This document shows positions 10,116-20,310 of a DNA stretch of 64,000 bases, piece by piece (the stretch's first letter is position 1; every line of letters begins with the position of its first letter). The stretch lies in assembly GCA_030490835.1 (NCBI GenBank), contig CM059972.1, forward strand, positions 35,629,452 to 35,693,451, read 5' to 3'. Both the position numbers and the translations under genes were made by a program. This stretch comes from Annona cherimola (taxonomy: Eukaryota > Streptophyta > Magnoliopsida > Magnoliales > Annonaceae). The notes under the pieces were generated by a model. It searched no databases, was not told where the DNA came from, and worked only from the letters and a program-made list of their open reading frames with translations.

Positions 10116-13100
10116 GATTTACTTGCTTATTTTTTCAGACATGTTTTAAGGCAAAGGCAAATAATGAATGGTTCATGGATAGCGGTTGCTCAAGGCATAT
10201 GACCGGTGAAAGAAGCTTATTTCATAAACTTAAGCCTTGCAACGATGGAATGGTTGCCTTTGGCAATAATGAAAAAGGTAAAATTAAAGGTAAAGGAAAT
10301 ATACATAGTATTTCAAATGCATGCATGGAAGATGTTTTGTTTGTTGAAGGACTCAAACACAATTTAATGAGCATTAGCCAATTATGTGATAAAGGATACA
10401 AAGTTGTGTTTGAATCATCTATATGTAATGTATTTGATGGAGAACATATCATGTTTAGTGGTAAAAGATATGGAAATGTATATTTGGTTTCACTTGATGA
10501 ATTAAATGGTCAATGTCTAATGGTCATTAATAATGATCCATGGGTTTGGCATAAAAGGCTTGGACATATAAACATGGGAAATATAAAGACCCTATGGAAA
10601 AAGAGTTTGGTAGAAGGATTACCAAGATTGAATTATGACAAGGACAAGATTTGTAAGGCATGTCAATTATCAAAACAACCCAAGATGCCTTTCTCTACCA
10701 AAAAGGAAATTTCCACCACTAAGCCACTTGAATTGCTACACATGGATCTATACGGGCCATCCGACATTCTAACCATTGGTGGAAAGAAATATGTATTTGT
10801 GATTGTTGATGATTTTTCAAGATTCACATGGATAATTCTCTTAGCTAGCAAAGATGAAGCTTTCTCTATGTTTTCAACTTTTGTAAATTTGGTGCAAAAT
10901 GAAAAACAAAGTACTATTATGACTATAAGAAGTGATCATGGTGGTGAATTTGAAAACAAACGATTCATAGAGTTACGTAATGAAAAAGGAATTCATCACA
11001 CATTTTCTGCACCAAGAACTCCACAACAAAATGGAGTAGTTGAAAGGAAAAACAGAACTATACAAGAGATGGCTAGAACAATGCTAAATGAGAGCAAATT
11101 ATCCAAGAAATTTTGGGGTGAAGCTGTAAGTACAGCTTGTCATGTTTTGAATCGAGTCACCATTAGAGCAATCTTGAAAAAGACCCCATATGAGCTATAG
11201 AAAGGAAGAAAACCAAATATCTCTTATTTTCATGCTTTTGGATGCACATGCTATGTTTTGAACAATGGAAAAACCAACTTGGGAAAACTGGATGCTAAAA
11301 GTGATGAGGCAATATTCCTTGGTTACTCATCAAATAGCAAAGCATATAGAGTATTCAATAAACGAAACCAAGTTGTAGAAGAATCCATACATGTTGTATT
11401 TGATGAATTTAATCAAACTCCGAGAAAGGAGGATGAATTAAGTGATGCAGATGAGACAAAAAGAAAAGAACAACCAAAGGAACTCGAGCTCAAGCCAGAA
11501 AATCTCATGGAGGAAGAGGTAAGTGAAGGTAATGATTCTTACAAACCTCCAACTGATTTAAAGTTCAAAAATGCCCATCCAATTGAACAAGTTATTGGTA
11601 ATGTATATGAAGGAGTGAAAACTAGAAGATCAAAACAAAACATTTGTGGTCAATATGCTTTTGTATCAAAAATTGAACCAAATACCATTGAACAAGCTCT
11701 CAATGATGAAAACTGGGTCATTGCAATGCAAGAAGAGCTAAACCAATTTGAAAGGAACAATGTATGGCACTTAGTTCCTAGACCAAATAATCATACAATC
11801 ATTGGTACCAAATGGGTATTTAGGAACAAACTAGACGAAAGCGGTCTTGTAATAAGAAACAAGGCCAGATTAGTAGCCAAAGGGTATTCCCAAGAAGAAG
11901 GAATTGATTTTGAAGAATCATATGCACCCGTGACTAGATTAGAAGCCATACGTATTTTACTAGCATTTGCTTCTCATATGAATTTCAAACTGTTCCAAAT
12001 GGATGTAAAAAGTGGATTTTTGAATGGCTATTTGAATGAAGAAGTATATGTTGAACAACCCCCTGGTTTTGAAGAAAAGAATCAATCAAAGTATGTTTAT
12101 AAATTAACCAAAGCATTATATGGACTAAAACAAGCTCCAAGAGCTTGGTATGAAAGGTTGAACAAATTTCTGATTGATCATGAGTTTCTAAGAGGGAAAG
12201 TAGATACTACTTTGTTCATCAAATACAAAAATAAAAATATATTAATTGTACAGATTTATGTAGATGACATAATTTTCGGTGCTACTGACGAAAATCTTTG
12301 TCAAGAATTTTCTAAGATTATGCAGAGCGAATTCGAAATGAGCATGATGGGAGAATTAAATTTCTTCCTTGGACTGCAAATCAAGCAACAAAATGAAGGG
12401 ATATTCTTGAACCAGTCCAAGTACGTCAAAGAGATGCTCAAGAAATTTGGAATGCAAAATAGCAAAGGAGCAAATACTCCAATGAGCTCTACAATCAAAA
12501 TCGACACAGATGAAAACGGTAAATGTATCGATCAAAAGCTTTATAGAAGCATGATAGGATCTTTGCTATACTTAACTGCTTCTAGACCTGATATTTTATT
12601 CAGTGTTTGTATGTGTTCGAGATTTCATGCATGTCCTAAAGAATCACATCTAATTGCTGTAAAAAGGATTTTTAAATATTTGATAAAAACTACCAATCTT
12701 GGACTATGGTATCCAAAGGGGTCAACCTTTGATTTAATCGGCTATTCGGATGCAGATTTTGCCGGCTATAAAGTAGATAGAAAGAGTACTAGTGGAACTT
12801 GTCAGTTTCTTGGACATATGTTGGTTTCATGGTACTCAAGAAAACAAACAAGTGTTGCTCTATCTACTGCGGAAGCCGAATACATAGCCGCCGGTAGTTG
12901 TTGTGCCCAATTGCTTTGGATGAAATAGCAATTGAAAGATTATGGTATTGATTACTTTGATATTCCCATTAGATGTGATAATACAAGTGCAATTTGTCTA
13001 ACTAAGAATCCTGTACTGCATTCAAGAACTAAGCATATTGATGTGAGACATCATTTTATTCGTGAACATGTTGAAAATCATGATGTATGTTTAGAATATG

Positions 13101-13201
13101 TGAAAACTGAAGACCAAATTGCTGATATCTTTACCAAACCACTAGTCAAGGAATCATTTTATAAAATTAGGAATGATATGGGGATGATAGAGCTAAATTA
13201 A
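10097..13201 (+). pseudogene. pol: Sirevirus Pol (PR-IN-RT-RNase H), interrupted by two UAG codons
   Basis: One frame encodes the whole polyprotein. The protease has DSGCSRHMTG (Asp near residue 28). The pre-integrase zinc region has HKRLGH with CKAC. The integrase core has Asp at 10745, Asp at 10934 and Glu at 11042. RT has YVDD at 12257-12268, with [17 protein letters not shown] upstream. RNase H has [17 protein letters not shown] and DNTSAI. UAG at 11198-11200 replaces the Trp of ELWKGRKPN seen in the related copy near 61150. UAG at 12926-12928 replaces a Gln in WMKQQLKD, seen near 59430. With no indel but two stops, it would give truncated products unless read through. Confidence 0.93.
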
Positions 13202-13390
13202 GAAAAATTAAAACAAGAAACTAAAATTTGAATTGATGGGTCAAGTCGACTCCATGGGAGCCAAGTCGACTCCGCCAAGTCGACTCCGCTTCAACAGCGA
13301 AGTCAACTCCACAGGGTCGAAGTCGACTCCGCTCGAAGGCGAAGTCGACTCCAAGGTACCGAAGTCGACTTCGCCTAGGGCAAAGTCGAC
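13202..13390 (+). repeat. GTCGAC array in the pol-ORF3 spacer
   Basis: Follows the pol stop. Seven AAGTCGAC(T) units occur between about 13240 and 13390, with one diverged GTCAAC. The same array occupies the same place in the reverse-strand copy (58960-59100), so it belongs to the family. It shares its core with the LTR array of the same element. Confidence 0.85.
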
Positions 13391-13683
13391 TCCGCGCGCG
13401 CGACCGTCCAACTTCTGCGTTTTCCTCCTTTTCTTCTCCTTTTCTCTTTTTTCTTCCCCATTTCCCGCCTTGCTACTCTGTTTTCTCTCCTCCGGCGACA
13501 GAACTCTCTCCCCGCCGGCGATTCTCCCTGTTTCTCCCTCCTCCGGCAGTGCCTTTTTCTGTCCGGCTGCCTCTCAGAGCTTCAATCTCCATTTCTCTCT
13601 TTCCCGGCAACCGATTCCTTCTTTCTTCCGGCAATTCCTTTCCCCATTCCGGCAAGCTTTCTCTTAGTTTCCAAACCAAATCA
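13391..13683 (+). promoter_or_regulatory. Pyrimidine-rich leader with candidate 3' splice site before ORF3
   Basis: A C/T-rich stretch with seven or so CCGGC motifs, ending in TTTCTCTTAG (AG at 13666-13667) sixteen bases before the ORF3 ATG. The related copy has a similar tract ending in CTTTCAG (AG at 58773-58774 on the reverse strand). This looks like a polypyrimidine tract and acceptor for a spliced subgenomic mRNA. That is inference from sequence only, and a promoter or plain leader is also possible. Confidence 0.4.
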
Positions 13684-15282
13684 ATGGCCCCAAAACCAAG
13701 ACTTCCAAAGCTAGCAGTCAAAAAGCCAACCCAAAGGCCTGTGCCCAGACCTTCCCAATCCAACATTGAAGAAGATGTCCCTAGAAGACAGAGGACATCG
13801 GCAAAAAGGACTAGAGAAGAACCCTCTACATCGACGGGTAGACGGGTTCGATTCCAAACCACTAATCAATCAACCGATCGAGCTCCAAGGTCTAAAAGCC
13901 AACCTGAAAGCTCATACTCCTCAAAAATTCCGATCAAGAAGGGGCAAGTCTTGAAAATGCCCACAAACTACTTCAAGACCGAGCTGCAGCATAGCCGCTT
14001 CTACAAACACTTCTATGAGCGAAAGGTATTCATTCCTAAGATCATAGACTTCAAATTTCTTAGCGACTATGAGTTCGACATAGAAGAGCTGCTAGACTTC
14101 CAAGGTTGGACACAACTGTTCAAAACCGACGAAAGGATCTATCCTGATCTCACAAGACTCTTCTACTATTTATGGGATGATACCAAGTTCTCAACCTATG
14201 TCAAGGGAAGCGAGATGTATCTGGGTTCGATGAATAATCCAAACCAAAACGAAGCCATAAGGAGAATTGGGAGCATTCTCCAAGTACCCTATGAAGAAGA
14301 AAGGCTTCCCCAAGATCTGACGATTGACAAGGTTTACAACGAGTTGACAAAAAGCAACAAGTACCATGCAGGCACCAAATTCCTGCATTACATGGATCTT
14401 CCTCCCAGACTCAGGGTCATCCGTCTACTAATCGCCCATTGTATCTTGCCAAAAGGAGGCGGAAGAAATCAACTCAATCCACAGGAAGCAATGATCTTAT
14501 GGAAACTGGTCAATAAGGTAAAGATCAGTCTTCCTAGACTCTTCCTCGAAGCCTTGGCATGTAAAAAGGATAACCCACGAGGCGTGCTACCCTACGGTTC
14601 CTGGATCACTAAGATCCCTGAACGATTTGAGGTTGATATAGATGGGGAACCATTTGAAGTTCCCAAGACGACAAACGCCATCAACAAGGCTTTGCTCCAA
14701 CGTATGAAGATCAATCTGGAGCAGTTCAGGGATGATCGAATAAGGGAGAAGCTAGGCGAGCCAGTCCGAGAACCAGAGGACAATGCACAAGCTGAGGGGG
14801 AGCAAGCTCCCGAGGCATCGCCTGTACGGGCCGCTTCTCCTGCATCGCACGGATCCTATTCACCTCACGGATCCGCTGCACCCGATAGAGCGCCTTCCAC
14901 TTCATCTCATGAGGCTAAGCTACAAAGGATTCAAGACGATATATCAGCTCTACGGGAAGAAATGGGTCACCAAGAAGACCGAATGACGAGTCTTGTGACC
15001 GAGATGTTGACGGCAATCAACGACATGCATTCTCGACAAGATCGAATCGATCGGGAAATGCGAACCATCCGATATCACCTCGCCTCAGGCCGTCACAAGA
15101 AGAGGCCCATGCCTGAACTCGATCCTTACGAATCGGGTTCAGTTCATAAAGCAGCAACTACCGATCACGCTTCTTCTATCTACTCATCTGCCCAAAATCG
15201 TCCTATCAAACCTATCTTATATCAGATCTCTCAATTTCAATTCACAAAATCATTAAGAATTGATAGATTTTTGATAGATTGA
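13684..15282 (+). CDS. Sirevirus extra 3' ORF (ORF3 / 'envelope-like' position), 532 aa
   Basis: Intact ORF downstream of pol in the place of the so-called envelope-like gene of some Sireviruses. I start it at MAPKPRLPKL because that start is conserved in the copy at 58725; the frame is open further upstream to an ATG at 13549. The N-terminus is basic and Ser/Pro/Arg-rich, with possible nuclear-signal clusters. The core (about residues 95-330) resembles the domain often annotated as 'putative plant transposon protein': FYKHFYERKVFIPK, a YPDLTRLFYYLWDD segment, then PPRLRVIRLLIAHCILPKGG and RGVLPYGSWITKI. The C-terminal third is acidic or Ser-rich with a coiled-coil-like part near residue 410-460. 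I see no signal peptide or transmembrane segment, so an envelope role is not supported. Function unknown. Confidence 0.8.
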   Translation: MAPKPRLPKLAVKKPTQRPVPRPSQSNIEEDVPRRQRTSAKRTREEPSTSTGRRVRFQTTNQSTDRAPRSKSQPESSYSSKIPIKKGQVLKMPTNYFKTELQHSRFYKHFYERKVFIPKIIDFKFLSDYEFDIEELLDFQGWTQLFKTDERIYPDLTRLFYYLWDDTKFSTYVKGSEMYLGSMNNPNQNEAIRRIGSILQVPYEEERLPQDLTIDKVYNELTKSNKYHAGTKFLHYMDLPPRLRVIRLLIAHCILPKGGGRNQLNPQEAMILWKLVNKVKISLPRLFLEALACKKDNPRGVLPYGSWITKIPERFEVDIDGEPFEVPKTTNAINKALLQRMKINLEQFRDDRIREKLGEPVREPEDNAQAEGEQAPEASPVRAASPASHGSYSPHGSAAPDRAPSTSSHEAKLQRIQDDISALREEMGHQEDRMTSLVTEMLTAINDMHSRQDRIDREMRTIRYHLASGRHKKRPMPELDPYESGSVHKAATTDHASSIYSSAQNRPIKPILYQISQFQFTKSLRIDRFLID

Positions 15283-15570
15283 CAAAAATGGGGAGATAGA
15301 ATAGGAATTGAGTAGAATTTTTTTTTGAATTTTGGGTCGGGTAGTTTGTACTTAGGAGTTTTCATTTCTTTTGCTTTACATCGTAAATTGAAAACATGAA
15401 TGATATGAAACTTGTTTATGATTGAAATGTGCTTATATGAAGTGAATGTTTGCTAATAATCTGTTTTGAAATGATTGCTTATACTCTTGTTTTCGAAGAT
15501 TATATAAATGCATCTATCTTGAAAGGTATAAGCTCAATTTAGTTTTGTCAATCATCAAAAAGGGGGAGAT
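15283..15570 (+). other. 3' non-coding region and polypurine tract
   Basis: AT-rich and non-coding. It has a purine run near 15285-15298 and the main polypurine tract AAAAAGGGGGAGA at 15557-15569 directly before the 3' LTR. The tract primes plus-strand DNA synthesis. Confidence 0.85.
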
Positions 15571-16798
15571 TGTTGGAAACAATGCTTCAAAACAAAATAA
15601 AATTGACCAAAGATTGAGTTTTGATGATTAACAACAACTAACTTGAGTATATTTAAAGGACTAATGAGTTTTCCATTTGTTTTAAAGAACTTAAGTAGCC
15701 AAGTCGATCCCCAAGTCGACTTGGACTTCGACTTAGGGTGAAGCAAGGAAACAAGCCAAGCGAGATAGAGGAAGATCAAATGAAGAACAAAGCATACTTT
15801 GCAAAGACCAAGTCAAGTCGCAACCCAAGTCGACTCCATGATCGACTTGAGTTGAAGTCGGAAGCCAAAGTCGACTCAAGACTCAGACTTGGAAACTGAC
15901 AAGGTGAAGTCGCATCCGAAGTCGACTTCACCTGCGACTTGGGACAAGTCGATGCCCAAGTCGACCCTGACTGGAACTTGAAGTTGCGACGGAGAAGTGA
16001 AGTCGCACCCGAAGTCGACTCCATCTGCGACTTGGGCGAAGTCGCATCCGAAGTCGACTCCACATGCGACTTGGGTCGCAACGGTCAGAATTTATTCGAA
16101 CATTGGCGCATTAAATGCGCGCCACCCACCCTCTAACGTTCGGATTCCCTCCAAAATTATAAAAGGCATTCATGGTAGACGAGGGAAGTAGCTGAGAATC
16201 ATTAAGTGTGCATAACTACCATCTACAAGAGCTTTAAAGAGATCAAGCTAATCAAAGAGGAATAACTTTGCTTCAAACTGCAAGAGCTCAACTACTGTTC
16301 ATTCAAAGCCAATTCAACAAGTTCTTCTCTGCGCCAAACTGCTTCTACACAACTGTAAAGTGTAGTTTTCTTATTGTTTCTTTTGTATGTGTTGAACTTG
16401 ATTTAGTTTGAGGAACTAAGATCAAGTGTAAGCAAAGTAGTGTGTGATTGGAGTGTGACTCATCACCTACTTGTGCTGTGTTTTGTTTGATGCCCCCTAG
16501 AGCTGGAATCTAGAAGAGAGCAGTGGCTCTAATTGTATTGAGAGAATACAATAGTGGAACCCAAGTCACAAGGAGTGTGAGCTTGGAAGAGTGGAGTAGG
16601 GAGGTTGCCCGAACCACTATAAAAATCCTGTGTGCTTGATTTATACTTCTGCCATTTACATTACATTGCTTTCCATTTTGTTTCTTCATTAAGGGGACTG
16701 GATTAATCCGGGGTTAAGTTTCTGTTTAAGATATAAATTTTTTAAATACCCAATTCACCCCTCCCCTCTTGGGTTTTGCCATCAACTCGGGACCAACA
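15571..16798 (+). mobile_element. 3' LTR of the forward Sirevirus
   Basis: Runs from TGTTGG to CCAACA, followed by CATTT. It is nearly identical to the 5' LTR except that sequence equivalent to 6762-7209 is missing, with the junction just after 15743. The two LTRs are copied from one template, so the loss is most easily a later deletion or unequal exchange within the repeat array. Confidence 0.95.
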
Positions 16799-16803
16799 CA
16801 TTT

Positions 16804-17513
16804 ATTTTATTTAATTTGGCATTAATGTGCTTTACATATCCAAGACCTCTCTTATCAACTTGAGTGGTCATTCTCAAAAAATTCTACACATTTTCTCCCG
16901 GGTTGGAGAACTTAGCCAATGAATCCTTCAAAATTTGGTTCTCCTTTCTCAATACCTCCACTTCATTCTTTGTGGCAATTTTATCATTTTGCAAAGATGC
17001 ATTCTCCTCCGCTAATTTTTCATTTGCAATGGCAATTGTATTGAATTGCCTTTTCTTTTGGGCATATTTGATACCAAGGCTTTTGAATTTATCAAATAAG
17101 GAGTCATAAGTTTGTTGTAAATCATTCAACTCATTACATCTAGAACAAACATTAGAAGATGAATAAGAATCAGATGAGCTTACCTCGATATCCGTAGATG
17201 CATCCAATGTTGACAGTTTCAATTTTCTTGCATTATTACTTTTCTCTTTAGATTTTTGGCAAGTTTTTTTTTCATCTTCTACAATGGTCATGCAGCAAAT
17301 TCTTGTCCAATTTACTGCTTCTTCTCCTTCACTTGATGAAGTGCTAGAGCTTGAGGTAGTATATTCCTTTTTAAGCATTCTTCTAGCATGTCTCTTTGAA
17401 AAGCTTCTCTTATTTTGAATTTCCAAATCATCCGGTGTGGTACATTCGATTTGTATATGTCCAAGACCACCACATTTATAACATTTTAGAAATTCCTTTC
17501 TTCTATTCATCAT
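16804..17513 (-). pseudogene. gag: Sirevirus gag middle fragment (first zinc knuckle)
   Basis: The reverse-strand ORF at 16884-17513 has zinc knuckle CYKCGGLGHIQIEC, a Ser/Glu-rich stretch and a coiled-coil-like segment ending DSLAKFSNPGENV. It is the counterpart of residues about 275-475 of the intact gag. It belongs to the reverse Sirevirus relic; in the original element it joined 6354-6600 across the later insertion. The reading frame stops after GENV. Stops also separate it from the N-terminal part. Confidence 0.88.
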
Positions 17514-17723
17514 TTTCTTCTATGAGCTAGAATATTCGTATGAACTTGATGTGGATTCACTTGAGCTCTCTTTTATACTTTTGAATGCAATAGACTTTTT
17601 ACTTCTGCGAGATTCTTCTTTCTTATTTTTAATGAGCTCATGAGACATGAGTGAGCTAGTCAAGTCATCTACTTTGAGCTTGTTTAAGTCCTTTGCCTCC
17701 TCAATAGCTGTGACCTTTTGCTT

Positions 17724-18055
17724 TCATGAGTTTGGCAATGCTCTAAGTATCTTCATAACCTGCTCACTTTCAGAAATTGGCTTTTCTCGGCCTTTAAGAG
17801 CGTTAGTGATTTTAGAAAATCTAGCATACATTTCTAAAATAGATTCACCATCTAACATTTGAAATCTTTCAAAATCACCAACAAGGATATTCCTTTTAAT
17901 TCCCATTACTTGGGAGGAACCCTCATAAATAGACACCAATTTATCCCATATCTCTTTAGCCGTTGTGCATGAAGAAACTCTATCACATTCTGTAGCAGTC
18001 AATGCACAAAATAAGAAGTTCATAGATTTAGTATTACGTTGGACGGACATAGTTT
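17724..18055 (-). pseudogene. gag: Sirevirus gag N-terminal fragment, 5' truncated
   Basis: The reverse-strand translation includes NFLFCALTATECDRVSSC and TAKEIWDKLVSIYEGSSQ, matching residues about 80-180 of the intact gag at 8313. Homology stops abruptly near 18050, so the gag N-terminus, PBS and 5' LTR of this relic are missing. Between 17513 and 17724 the frame contains stops. Confidence 0.85.
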
Positions 18056-20310
18056 CTTCTTTTGTTCAAGTGGTAGAAAAACTGTCCCAAAACTTAGATT
18101 GGTAGAAAAATATTTAATTTAAATGATTATTCAATTATATATCCCAAAATTACTAATTACGTATAGTAATGGTTTAAATATATGCCCCAAAACTATAATT
18201 TATATTTAAATAAACTAAATAAATATATAACTTTTTGGGACTAGTTTAATAATTAAGTAACTTTTGGATTGGTAGAAAATTATTTATTTGAAGTTGTTGA
18301 AAATAATTATTTTGATTTTCTTAGTTTGTGTCTATTTTAATTTGTATTATGAATTTAATAAAAATGATTAAGAAAATAAAAATAAGTATTTTGAATTAAG
18401 TTTATGTCAATAGTAATTATATTATTTTTCTTTACATTTAAACAAAAAATATCTATATTATTTTAACAATCCATATGATTATTTTTATTTATAATTTAAT
18501 AAGTTAATTTGTTAGAGTGCCTCAAAACATAGAAAATGACTTTTGAATCATCCAAATCAAACATCGGGATCACTAGATTTGAATAGAACAAATCTGCCAA
18601 AATTTTAGACCCTTGTGATAAATTAACACAATATGTCACCTTCCACAGCTTTCCAACTGAACCTTAACCACCACCGTTGCAACTGCCTTATAACCCACTA
18701 GTCGCCAATCGATGGATCGTCGAGCAAAACTAGTCGATGACTCGCCGACAACATTTTAACTACAGTGCCCAACTTACCGAACCAGATATCTTATCCAGTT
18801 GCATGAATCTAATAAAAAAGCTACAGATTTTTTACAAGAGAGAGGAAGAAGGATGGAATGAAATGAGAGGTGGGAGTAAGCATTTTCTCCCGAGGTCTAT
18901 TTATGGCTATCATCCATGACCGCATGCATCAAATTGACAAATATGGTTATCGTTGTCAAAATTAAAAATCCACTGGAGCACTTCTCAAATAGCTTTAATT
19001 AATGACACCTTTTTTATCATCAATGGAAACCAGTAATACCCACAACCTATCTAGATCTCACCGTCGATCCAACTGCGGAGTCGAATGATCGAAAAATGTG
19101 AAATGCACGTATGGCTACTTCTAAAATCAACCATCCATCGAAAATAAATGGTTGGAGATGAGGTTATGTTGAGAAAATTATGAGAACGTGTTCCCATGGA
19201 TTGGCACCCTTCCACAAATTCCGCGGAGAGCCTTGCCACCCCATGCATCTTTTGAGTTCCTATCTTTCTATCTTTGCTTCAAGAAAATAACTAATCATTG
19301 TCCTGCGGTTGCCTGCTATCTAGATTTTTGTCTTAAATGACACTAGTAACCCGCGGTCACTAAAATCATTCCATTAATAGTGGGAGTGAGGAGTGTTGCC
19401 TCCTTGAGCATGCAAAAATGGGAAAGCCACGTGAGAATAAGATAGGGGAAAATGAGAATATAATAAAGGAGAGAGATGAGAGAGCGTTGTCGTCCATTTC
19501 CTTCTTTTGTTTCTTTATTTTCCTTCCCCTCTTGTCAAAGGGTTGTTCATGGTCAGGTTTCAATCATACTTGGGTTGCATGACATTTTCACGATATGAAC
19601 CTTGTAAATTTATATAATTGTAAATTAATCTATATGATATAGGGATGCAATGTATCTTAGGTTTATGAAACTCGAGTTTGCCTCAACTTTAACCTTAATT
19701 ATAAAACTTTAACCCTAAACTTATTTGTAAAACCTGAACTACAACTTTATTTAAGAAAATTGGGTTCGAGTTGAGTTTTAAATTAGAATTTAGATTGACA
19801 AATTTAAATTTTATTTAAAAATGATAAGTTCAGAATTTCATATGAATATATAATAATAACAAATCAAATAAGTAAGTATAATAAGATATACTCAATTACA
19901 TGTTTTTAAAAAATATAGCAAGACAAAGAATTTTTAGAAAAAACGTAACATAAAAAACTAAATAAATGAAGAAGATTAATGGATGTAGAAGTAAATGAAA
20001 GAAATAAATCATAAATAAAAATAAAAACAAAAATAATATACTCTATTTATAATATAATTGCAATATGAAAAATATGTATTCAAATATAAATATAAATATC
20101 ATAAAGTTAAAGAAATATTGTTTAGATTTTATGTATATTATACATTTTATAATAAATATAAAATGAAAAATCGGGCTCGGGTTCTTTAGGTTTGGGTTCA
20201 CTTGAACACTAATCCTATCGTATTTATAAATTGGGTTCATCAGGCTCAGGTTGTAGACAATGAGTTTTATCACTGTTGGAAATCGGGTTCGGCAGGCTCA
20301 ACCCATGTAA
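18056..20310. other. Intergenic AT-rich DNA, no gene recognised
   Basis: Starts at the break of gag homology. 18056-18500 is very AT-rich. 18500-19560 is less AT-rich and may be low-copy DNA, with a G-box core CACGTG at 19428-19433, but no ORF resembles a protein. 19640-20310 contains GGGTTCG/CAGGCTCA phrases of the type found in degenerate plant repeats. I see no coding region, RNA gene or clear terminal repeats. Confidence 0.6.

Larger units (their letters stand above)
6601..16798 (+). mobile_element. Nearly complete Sirevirus-type Copia retrotransposon
   Basis: A 10.2-kb element with two LTRs beginning TGTTGG, a 5-bp duplication (CATTT), an initiator-Met-type PBS, gag, pol in the order protease-integrase-reverse transcriptase-RNase H, an extra 3' ORF and a polypurine tract before the 3' LTR. 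Integrase before RT makes it Copia. The long gag with two separated zinc knuckles, the DSGCSRHMTG protease and the 3' ORF point to the Sirevirus (SIRE/Maximus) lineage. Where they overlap the LTRs look nearly identical, so the insertion is young. Two pol stops mean it is probably not autonomous now. Confidence 0.95.

Noticed and set aside
13473..13862. 129-codon reverse-strand ORF opposite the extra Sirevirus ORF
   Set aside because: Antisense shadow of the pyrimidine-rich leader and coding region; low-complexity translation.
18079..18242. Inverted GTCCCAAAA / TTTTGGGAC pair as transposon ends
   Set aside because: Only about 9 bp matched, in very AT-rich DNA with other CCCAAAA copies nearby, and no duplication flanks it.
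18500..19560. Possible host gene or promoter (G-box, lower AT content)
   Set aside because: No ORF with recognisable protein sequence, no splice-consistent exons that I could support.
19640..20310. MITE or Mutator-like element with GGGTTCGG/CTCAACCC ends
   Set aside because: No matching terminal inverted repeats or target duplication could be found.
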